Origin: an uncultured bacterium
GTDB taxonomy: Bacteria > Acidobacteriota > Thermoanaerobaculia > Thermoanaerobaculales > Thermoanaerobaculaceae
DNA: 64,000 bases
Direction: 5' to 3'
Assembly (NCBI GenBank): GCA_937924755.1
Contig: CALEVZ010000017.1
Span: forward strand, 40,532 to 104,531
Of the stretch, positions 58,071 to 64,000 are shown one piece after another (position 1 is the first letter of the stretch; every line of letters starts with the position of its first letter). The position numbers and the translations under genes are program-made. The notes beneath the pieces are model-generated. The model was given only the letters and a program-made list of their open reading frames with translations, had not been told where the DNA came from and searched no databases.

Positions 58071-59026
58071 AAACAGCCTCCGCCCCCGGGTTTCAGGGCC
58101 GCCTGCAGGGAGAAAAAGGGTCTTCTCGCCTTGGGCGTTGGCGGGTCTTGTTCGCTCTTCTGCTGCTGGCGGCGATCCGCGCCGTGGCAGCGCCACCGCT
58201 GTCCCCGCCGATGAAGCTGGGAGTGGTCAGTTTCTACAACCCCCGCCTCATGTACCTCAAGTACCAGCCGCTCGTCGACTACCTCTCGGAGAGAACCGGT
58301 GCCGCCTGGCAGCTGGCCATCAGTGGATCCTACGAGCGCACCGTGGAGGCGCTGTGCACTGGCGAGGTGACCCTGGCCTACCTGGGGCCCTTCACCTATC
58401 TGCGGGCGCGGGAGCGCTGTGGGGCCGAGCCGCTGGCGCGGCTCAATACCGGCGGGCGCGCCGAGTACACCAGCCTGATCCTAATCAGGCGCGGCAGCCC
58501 CATCAAGACGCTGGCCGATCTGGCCGGCAAGCGGTTCGCCTTCGGTTCGCCCCTGTCCACCTCTTCCCACCTGGTGCCGCGGGCGATGCTCCTGGACGCT
58601 GGGCTGCGTCCGGGGGACAACGTCGTTTGTTTGTACCTCGAACACCACGAGCGGGCGGCCCGGGCGGTGCTGCTGGGTCAGGCGGAGGCTTGCGGTGTCC
58701 GCGATCTCACCGGGCGGAAATTCGTCGAGCGGGGGCTTGAGGTCCTGGCCAAGTCCTCGCCCATCCCCAATTTTCCCCTGGTGCTCTCGCCACGCGCTGG
58801 CGGCGCGATCCGGGCTGAGCTGCTGGCGGCTCTGCTGGAGGCGCCGGCTCAGGACCCGTGGGTGGCGGCAAAGATGGCGGGGTGGGACGAGGAGTTGAGC
58901 AGCGGGTTCGCTCCGGCCTCCGCCGACGAGTACCTGGCTGTCCACCACCTGGCCCGGCGGGTGTTTGGGGACAGGGTGTTGATCCGCCCCGAGGCCGAGC
59001 TCTCCTGCGCCGGCGGGGGGCGCTGA
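58067..59026 (+). CDS. PhnD-like periplasmic substrate-binding protein
   Basis: A 319-residue protein of the phosphate/phosphite/phosphonate-binding (PhnD) family. It has a signal segment at about residues 24-43 (WRVLFALLLLAAIRAVA), then MKLGVVSFYNPRLMYLKYQP and LAYLGPFTYLRA. GKRFAFGSPLSTSSHLVPRAML is the ligand-loop region. No permease or ATPase gene accompanies it. Overlap with a histidine-kinase gene suggests a sensing role. The ligand could be an oxyanion such as phosphonate, sulfite or sulfate; sequence does not decide. Confidence 0.85.
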   Translation: MKTASAPGFQGRLQGEKGSSRLGRWRVLFALLLLAAIRAVAAPPLSPPMKLGVVSFYNPRLMYLKYQPLVDYLSERTGAAWQLAISGSYERTVEALCTGEVTLAYLGPFTYLRARERCGAEPLARLNTGGRAEYTSLILIRRGSPIKTLADLAGKRFAFGSPLSTSSHLVPRAMLLDAGLRPGDNVVCLYLEHHERAARAVLLGQAEACGVRDLTGRKFVERGLEVLAKSSPIPNFPLVLSPRAGGAIRAELLAALLEAPAQDPWVAAKMAGWDEELSSGFAPASADEYLAVHHLARRVFGDRVLIRPEAELSCAGGGR

Positions 59027-60492
59027 TGCTGGGCCTAGGGCTGCGCACCAAGTTCTTCCTGTACTCCAATACCCTGATCATCGTCACCGTGGGCCTGGTG
59101 GCGGTGATCGGCATCGCTCACGAGCGGGAGGTGCGCTACGAGGCGATCCGAGGGCGGGGGATCAGCCTCACCGAGGCGCTAGCCATTCCCATTACCGACT
59201 CACTGATGAACGAGGACCTGGGGCTAGTGCCCGAGACTGGGTTAATCGACAACTACATCACCGAAGTGCTGGCGCGCAACCAGGACCTGATGCGGTACGT
59301 GGTGGTGGCCGATGCCAGCGGCGTGGTCACCCACTCCAACCGCTGGGAGTTAATGGGGCAGCGTTTCCGACGCGCCCTCGCCCCCCGGTCGGCGACGGCC
59401 GCCGCCGAGGTGGAGATGCGCACCTCCTCGGGGGGAGAGAGGATTCTCGAGGTGCGCGCTCCCTTGGCCATCTCGACCAAGTTCTGGGGCTCTGTCGCCG
59501 TGGGGTTTTCTCTGGAGCCGGTGGAAAAGGAGGTGCGCGCCATCGGCCAGCGCGCGGCACTGCTGGCTCTCATCCTGATGGTCGGCAACTCGGTGCTCAC
59601 GGCCCTTTATGTGGAAACCCTCATCCGGCCCCTTCTCAACCTCAACCAGACCATGAAGCGTGCCGCCCGCGGCGAGTACGGCGCCCGGGCCATGGTGCGG
59701 CGGGGGGACGAGGTGGGGGAGCTGACGGACGCCTTCAACCGCATGATGGACGAGCTCGAGGAGGCGAGCGAGCGCGAACGCGTGCGGCAGAGCCAGCTCC
59801 TCCACACCGAGAAGATGGCGGCGGTCGGTACGCTGGCTGCCGGAGTGGCGCACGAGGTCAATAACCCCCTGGCCGGGATCCTGACGTGCATCGAGCAGAT
59901 GCGTTCGAACCCCGACGATGAGGAGTTGCGCAAACGCTACCTGGATCTGATGGAGGACGGCATCCGCCGGATCGCGCACATCGTCGAGAACCTCCTGGAT
60001 TTTTCCCGGCCCCGCGACATCCGGCCGGAACCCACGCCCATCAACCACAGCCTCCTGCACGTCGCCGAGCTTTTGGATTACCAGCTGCGCAAGGCCAGGG
60101 TGGAGGTCAAACTGGAGCTCGACCCTTCCGAACCGGTGGTGCTTGCCGATCACTTCCAGATGGAGCAGCTCTTTCTCAACCTCATGCTCAATGCCGTCCA
60201 GGCCATGCCGGGGGGAGGCGTGATGACCCTGAGGACGCGGGTGCGGGGGGCGCTGGTGATCGTCGAGGTGTCCGACACCGGCACCGGTATTCCCGAGGAG
60301 ATTCGCGACCGGATTTTCGAGCCGTTCTTCACCACCCGCGAGGTGGGCGAGGGGACGGGGTTGGGTTTGGCGGTCAGTTACAGTATCGTAACGGGGCACG
60401 GGGGAAGCATCGATGTGGAGAGCTCTCCCGGGCACGGATCGACGTTTCGCGTGCGCCTCCCGTTGCGGGAGGGCAGGAGGGGAGAAGGATGA
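59026..60492 (+). CDS. Membrane sensor histidine kinase
   Basis: A 488-residue kinase. Helix 1 lies at about 8-30. A periplasmic sensor region of about 150 residues contains [15 protein letters not shown], a double-Cache/PAS-like signature. Helix 2 lies at about 185-205, followed by a HAMP region and the dimerisation helix with the phosphorylated His276 in [13 protein letters not shown]. The ATPase has [14 protein letters not shown] (N box), DTGTGIPEE and [15 protein letters not shown]. It is of the NtrB-like class that partners sigma-54 activators. ATG 59026 overlaps the PhnD-like stop (TGATG), and the regulator gene overlaps its end. Confidence 0.94.
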   Translation: MLGLGLRTKFFLYSNTLIIVTVGLVAVIGIAHEREVRYEAIRGRGISLTEALAIPITDSLMNEDLGLVPETGLIDNYITEVLARNQDLMRYVVVADASGVVTHSNRWELMGQRFRRALAPRSATAAAEVEMRTSSGGERILEVRAPLAISTKFWGSVAVGFSLEPVEKEVRAIGQRAALLALILMVGNSVLTALYVETLIRPLLNLNQTMKRAARGEYGARAMVRRGDEVGELTDAFNRMMDELEEASERERVRQSQLLHTEKMAAVGTLAAGVAHEVNNPLAGILTCIEQMRSNPDDEELRKRYLDLMEDGIRRIAHIVENLLDFSRPRDIRPEPTPINHSLLHVAELLDYQLRKARVEVKLELDPSEPVVLADHFQMEQLFLNLMLNAVQAMPGGGVMTLRTRVRGALVIVEVSDTGTGIPEEIRDRIFEPFFTTREVGEGTGLGLAVSYSIVTGHGGSIDVESSPGHGSTFRVRLPLREGRRGEG

Positions 60493-61862
60493 CGGTCAGC
60501 GGTCGGCGTCTGCTCATTGTCGAGGACGAACCGATCCTGCGCATCACCATGGCGGATGCCTTGCGCAAGGAGGGGTGGCTGGTGGATGTGGCCGAAGACG
60601 GTGCGCGTGGGCTGGCGTTGTTCCAGACTCAGCTCCACGAGGTGGTGCTGTCCGACCTGTTGATGCCGAAGTTGGATGGCATGGAGCTGCTCAAACGCGT
60701 CAGGGCGCTGCAGCCCGAGACGACGGTGGTCATCATCACCGCCCACGGCACTGTGGACGGCGCCGTGGAGGCCATGCGGCTGGGGGCAGCGGATTTCATC
60801 ACCAAGCCCTTTTCCATGATGCAGCTAATCTTGCGGCTGAACAACGTGTGCTCCTTCAAGCAGCTTCGCGAGCAGAACCTGCGCCTGCAGGAGCAGCTGG
60901 AGAAACGCCACTCCTTCGGCTCGATGATCGGCAAGTCCAAGCGCATGCGGGAGGTGTTCGAGCTGATTCGGGTGGTGGCCGACTCCGACGCCTCGGTGCT
61001 GGTGCTGGGAGAGAGCGGGACGGGGAAGGAGATGGTGGCGGCGGCCATCCACTACAACTCGCCGCGCCGCTCCCGCCCGTACATCCGGGTGAGCTGCGCA
61101 TCCCTTCCGGAGTCCCTGATCGAGTCGGAGCTGTTCGGCTACGAAAAGGGAGCGTTCACCGGTGCCACGGAACGACGCATCGGGCGTTTCGAGGCGGCTT
61201 CCGGCGGCACCCTGTTTCTGGATGAAATTGGCGAGCTGCCCCTCAACTTTCAGGTCAAGCTGTTGCGCGTGCTGCAGGAACGCCAGGTGGAACGACTGGG
61301 CTCGCACCGCACCATCGACGTGGACGTGCGCATCGTTTCCGCCTCTCTGCGTCCCCTGGAGGAGGAAATAAAGGCTGGCAAGTTTCGCGAAGATCTGTAT
61401 TTCCGAGTGAACACCGTGGCCATCCACCTGCCTCCCCTGCGGGAGCGGCGGGAGGACGTGCCCATCCTGGCGCAGGCCTTTCTCGAGGAGTTTCGCCGGG
61501 AGCGGGGCAAACCCATCGAGGGGTTCAGCGACGAGGCGCTGGCCGCCTTCGATGCCTACTCCTGGCCAGGTAACGTTCGCGAGTTACGCAACGTCGTCGA
61601 AAGGGCCGTGCTGTTTTGCACCCGCTCTCGCATTGGTGTCGATGAACTGCCGGAGGCGTTGCGGGAGGGCAGGCGCAGCAGCGAAGCACTGCCGCCGGAG
61701 CCGGTCCTGGCTTTGCACGAGGCGGTGAAGCGTGCCGAGGTTGAGGCCATCCGCGCGGCGTTGTCGGCCACGGGAGGACGGCGCACCCAGGCGGCAGAGT
61801 TGTTAGGGGTGAGTCGCAAGACGCTGTGGGAAAAGACCAAGCAGTACGGTCTAGAGGAGTAA
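60489..61862 (+). CDS. NtrC-family sigma-54-dependent response regulator
   Basis: A 457-residue activator. The receiver domain has the phospho-acceptor Asp56 (VVLSDLLMP) and Lys106 (FITKPFS). The AAA+ domain has Walker A GESGTGKE at 174-181, the sigma-54-contacting GAFTGA at 221-226, FLDEIGELP and the arginine-finger region [10 protein letters not shown]. The C-terminal Fis-type helix-turn-helix ends [19 protein letters not shown]. It is coupled to the kinase gene by four bases. Palindromes and sigma-54 promoters upstream of the porin and dsrA are candidate targets. Confidence 0.95.
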   Translation: MTVSGRRLLIVEDEPILRITMADALRKEGWLVDVAEDGARGLALFQTQLHEVVLSDLLMPKLDGMELLKRVRALQPETTVVIITAHGTVDGAVEAMRLGAADFITKPFSMMQLILRLNNVCSFKQLREQNLRLQEQLEKRHSFGSMIGKSKRMREVFELIRVVADSDASVLVLGESGTGKEMVAAAIHYNSPRRSRPYIRVSCASLPESLIESELFGYEKGAFTGATERRIGRFEAASGGTLFLDEIGELPLNFQVKLLRVLQERQVERLGSHRTIDVDVRIVSASLRPLEEEIKAGKFREDLYFRVNTVAIHLPPLRERREDVPILAQAFLEEFRRERGKPIEGFSDEALAAFDAYSWPGNVRELRNVVERAVLFCTRSRIGVDELPEALREGRRSSEALPPEPVLALHEAVKRAEVEAIRAALSATGGRRTQAAELLGVSRKTLWEKTKQYGLEE

Positions 61863-61876
61863 CGCGTGTCAGGCGA

Positions 61877-61894
61877 TGTTTCGCAGGCGTAACA
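61877..61894 (+). promoter_or_regulatory. Palindromic activator-site candidate upstream of the porin
   Basis: TGTTTCGCAGGCGTAACA is an 18-base inverted repeat with arms TGTTxCGC/GCGxAACA. Its centre is about 84 bases upstream of the -24 element at 61969, a usual distance for an NtrC-type enhancer. It lies directly after the gene of the candidate activator. Confidence 0.5.
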
Positions 61895-61967
61895 GATTCC
61901 TGTCTCGGGTCGTTCCCACAAGGACGAAGAAATAGAGTGGCTCGAGTTATTCTCGTTGTAGGGAGTA

Positions 61968-61983
61968 GGGCATGGGGTTTGCA
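61968..61983 (+). promoter_or_regulatory. Sigma-54 promoter of the porin gene
   Basis: GGGCATGGGGTTTGCA matches 14 of 16 consensus positions, including GG (61969-61970) and TTGCA with GC (61981-61982), ten bases apart. It lies 82 bases before the ATG at 62065. Confidence 0.62.
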
Positions 61984-62064
61984 CGACAGCGGGGCGGGGC
62001 GGGCAAGCCGACCGCATGGTTTCTTTAACTGAGGAAGTGGCGTGAGCTGGGAAGGAGGGGTCGG

Positions 62065-63429
62065 ATGGGGCGGATCGGCGGCGGGGTGCTCGCCACCGGG
62101 CTGGTGGCCGCCTGTCTGGGCGGTCACCCCTGTTTTGCGGGAGGGGAGGAGGCGGGGAAGCCTCCGGTCAAGATCGAGTATGCCAACGGGTTCAAGTTCA
62201 CCTCCTCTGACAAGGCGTTTTCTCTGCGCCTCTTCGGCGGCATCCAGATGCGCCACACCTACACCGATTTCGACGAACGGGTGTCGGGCAACGAAGAGGA
62301 CGTGTCGAATTTCTTTATCCGGCGGGCGCGGCTGTGGTGGGACGGTCACGCCTTTTCCCCCAAGTTTACGTACTACTTCCACGTGCAGCTGGAACCCACA
62401 TCCGCCGTCAACCTGCACGACGCCTGGGTTCAGTACGCCTTCACCGATGCGTTTCGGGTGGGCTTTGGGCGCAACAAGATCCCTTACGGCGCCGAGTTTC
62501 TGGCCTCCGCGTTTTCGTTGAACTTCGTCGAGCGCTCCATCATGTACGGGGAGACCGACATCAGCCAGGGTTCGGCCGCCCTCTGGCCCGGCGGAGGGAC
62601 GGCTCCCTTTCTGCTGTCCACCGAAAACCAGTACACCGGCTTTCCCACCGGTGGCCTGAGCCTGTTCCGCTCCCAGGGGGTGATGATCTCGGGGCGCAAG
62701 CGCCTCGGGGGAGAGGCCACGCTGACCTGGGAGACCGGGGTGTGGAACGGCCGCAACGCCCGCGGCCTCTCCAACCCCGACCGCGCGATGCTCACCTCGG
62801 CCCGGGTCACGCTCTTCCCCTGGGGCGCCTTCGACACCACCACCCAGGGGGACTTGGAGGGCCTGGCCAGACCCAAGACGGCGGTGATGCTCTCCGCCTA
62901 CCGGGACGGCGGCCGCCACAACCGCGACGCCGGGGGCGCAGCGGTCACCCCCTACGAGACCCGCGACACGGGCGCCAACCTGGCACTGCTCACTCGCTTC
63001 CGGGGGGCCAACGTGGAGCTGGAGTGGGGGGAGGAGCGGTACGACATGCGCCGGCCGGGGCCGGGGCCGTGGGAATTCGAGCGGGCGGGCGGGCGGGTGG
63101 CGGCGGGGTACTTCGTGGTGCCCAAGCGAGTCGAGGTAGTCGCCCGCACCTCCCGCCTGGAGCGCCTGAAGGACCCCAGCCGCGAGGCGGCGCTGCGTTC
63201 CGGTCTAGGGTTGGCGCGCATCCGGCACAACGGCGTGTATGTGAGCGCGGTGGAGGATGACCTCAGCGAGGTCATCGCCGGCGTGAACCTCTACTTCGGG
63301 CATGGGCACCAGCACAAGCTGTCCTTCGACGTGGCATCCCTGCGTCGCCACTTCCTGGACGAGGGGCAGGGCGTCCCCGCCTCCCAGGAGGACCGCCGGC
63401 TGCGCACCATGATCCAGATCCGCTTCTAG
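62065..63429 (+). CDS. OprO/OprP-type phosphate-selective porin
   Basis: A 454-residue outer-membrane protein. It has a signal peptide ending near CFAGG, and beta-strand-rich alternating sequence throughout (FSLRLFGGIQMRHTYTDFDE, RRARLWWDGHAFSPKFTYYF, HDAWVQYAFTDAFRVGFGRN). It ends in a C-terminal Phe (MIQIRF), the outer-membrane insertion signal. The KIPYGAEFLASAFSLNFVER region is characteristic of porin O/P. ATG 62065 follows GGAAGGAGGGG. A sigma-54 promoter precedes it. Pores of this family favour anions, consistent with uptake of phosphate or other oxyanions. Confidence 0.9.
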   Translation: MGRIGGGVLATGLVAACLGGHPCFAGGEEAGKPPVKIEYANGFKFTSSDKAFSLRLFGGIQMRHTYTDFDERVSGNEEDVSNFFIRRARLWWDGHAFSPKFTYYFHVQLEPTSAVNLHDAWVQYAFTDAFRVGFGRNKIPYGAEFLASAFSLNFVERSIMYGETDISQGSAALWPGGGTAPFLLSTENQYTGFPTGGLSLFRSQGVMISGRKRLGGEATLTWETGVWNGRNARGLSNPDRAMLTSARVTLFPWGAFDTTTQGDLEGLARPKTAVMLSAYRDGGRHNRDAGGAAVTPYETRDTGANLALLTRFRGANVELEWGEERYDMRRPGPGPWEFERAGGRVAAGYFVVPKRVEVVARTSRLERLKDPSREAALRSGLGLARIRHNGVYVSAVEDDLSEVIAGVNLYFGHGHQHKLSFDVASLRRHFLDEGQGVPASQEDRRLRTMIQIRF

Positions 63430-63452
63430 CGGTTCCTTGCCCGAAACGGGGA

Positions 63453-63490
63453 ACGCCCCCGGGGGAGGGGGTTCCTCCCCCCGGGGGCGT
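63453..63490. terminator. Bidirectional hairpin between convergent genes
   Basis: ACGCCCCCGGGGGAGG and CCTCCCCCCGGGGGCGT pair over about 16 bases with a single bulged base, around a short loop. The position between the convergent porin and the last gene suits shared termination, though neither side has a T-tract. Confidence 0.5.
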
Positions 63491-63519
63491 GGATGCCACG
63501 GGTGGAGCTGATCCGATCG

Positions 63520-64000
63520 TCAGCGCACCTCGGAGGTGGTGGCGAGCTGCTGCCCCTCTCGGTACGGCGCGTGGAGGCGCCAGGACAGGCCGCGGTCCTC
63601 CGGCTGACCCCAGGCCTCGGGGTGCAGGTAGGTGCCCAGCTCCTCGGCGGGTTTGGCCTCCTCCACCGGGATGCGATTCGCGTTGGCGAAGGGGTCCTGG
63701 CGGATGCCGGTGACCTGCCAGGAGACCTTCATCCCTTCCCGACCGCCGGCGATCTTGAAGCGGTTCCCCTCGATTTCCTCGGCGATGTACACCGGGGCAA
63801 AGCCGCCGATGCAGGTGAGCTGGTAGCGGAAATCCCGATTCAAGGCCTCGAACCACTCCGGCAACTCCACCCACGCCTCGCCGTTGGCGTCCAGGTGCAC
63901 GTTACCGTTGTAGACGTTCATCATGTCCGGGGACTCCACGAAGGAGTGATAGAGGTAGCGATTCTCGGGGTCCAGGGGGTGATCGATCTTGAAGGAACCC
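63520..64000 (-). CDS. C-terminal part of a conserved hypothetical protein (5' end outside window)
   Basis: The minus-strand frame is open to the window edge and ends with TGA at 63520. The visible 159 residues begin GSFKIDHPLDPENRYLYHSF and VESPDMMNVYNG, then continue LDANGEAWVELPEWFEALN, FRYQLTCIGGFAPVYIAEE, RFKIAGGREGMKVSWQVTG and IRQDPFANANRIPVEE. This tail resembles a conserved C-terminal domain of large secreted or collagen-like hypothetical proteins in several phyla. Its function is not known. An internal GTG at 63939 is unlikely to be the start because the conserved sequence extends past it. Confidence 0.75.
   Translation of the reverse strand, partial: GSFKIDHPLDPENRYLYHSFVESPDMMNVYNGNVHLDANGEAWVELPEWFEALNRDFRYQLTCIGGFAPVYIAEEIEGNRFKIAGGREGMKVSWQVTGIRQDPFANANRIPVEEAKPAEELGTYLHPEAWGQPEDRGLSWRLHAPYREGQQLATTSEVR

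Noticed and set aside
1-64000. Search for CRISPR arrays, insertion sequences, rRNA genes, integrases or attachment sites
   Set aside because: No regularly spaced repeats, transposase or integrase motifs, rRNA segments, or direct repeats at the single tRNA were seen.

Overview
The window is very GC-rich and densely coding, with many genes overlapping by 1-4 bases (ATGA, GTGA, TGATG). It comes from a Gram-negative bacterium: there is a phosphate-selective-type outer-membrane porin, MurJ, a Tat signal on DsrO and a periplasmic c-type cytochrome. From 40 kb onward it carries a nearly complete dissimilatory sulfite reductase island. dsrD is present and dsrEFH is absent, which points to the reductive (sulfate/sulfite-reducing) direction. 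dsrD together with dsrL, RsbRD-type and MshEN-type proteins, and the GC content would fit an Acidobacteriota-, Desulfobacterota- or Methylomirabilota-like lineage; no feature here fixes the phylum. sat, aprBA and qmo are not in the window, so sulfate activation cannot be judged.

1-28 kb is mostly housekeeping. It holds mnmA; a DUF3467 protein with two GT2 glycosyltransferases; pruA; a secreted HEAT/ankyrin protein; glyQS; ppdK; a decayed GT4 glycosyltransferase; surE-pcm; acylphosphatase; a cupin; tRNA-Arg(CCT); ssb; murJ-dtd; and a site-2 protease. These are followed by an HU-type protein, an MshEN (c-di-GMP-binding type) protein, rimI-tsaB, and mutS-nagZ-queC.

28-35 kb holds an unusual three-gene redox module. 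Gene 1 fuses a GltD-like flavoprotein that lacks its NADPH domain to an HdrD/DsrK-type protein with two CCG domains. Gene 2 is a NuoG-like molybdopterin-fold iron-sulfur protein without an evident metal-ligand Cys or Sec. Gene 3 is a NuoE-NuoF fusion whose NADH/FMN motifs and N3 cluster site are degraded. 35-40 kb holds a DsrM/DsrK-like (Tmc/Hme-type) membrane pair, a YeiH-family transporter and a 54-residue membrane protein.

40-58 kb is the dsr island, all on the + strand: dsrA-dsrB-dsrD-(helical protein)-dsrL-dsrN-(HEAT)-(TPR)-dsrC-(RsbRD)-dsrMKJOP. A CoA-disulfide-reductase/rhodanese fusion, hemA, and a siroheme synthase fusion with a shortened HemD-like tail follow. Together these encode the enzyme, its siroheme cofactor and amidase, the DsrC sulfur carrier, and its membrane electron delivery. 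Immediately downstream come a PhnD-like periplasmic binding protein, a histidine kinase, an NtrC-type sigma-54 activator and an OprP/OprO-type porin.

The main regulatory observation is a set of sigma-54 (-24/-12) promoter candidates. They lie upstream of dsrA, of the porin, and less certainly of the three-gene module and of the DsrMK-like cluster. A 16-18 bp palindrome of the form GTTWC-N6-GWWAC occurs near three of them. This suggests that the activator encoded at 60.5 kb controls the sulfur island and its accessory redox module.
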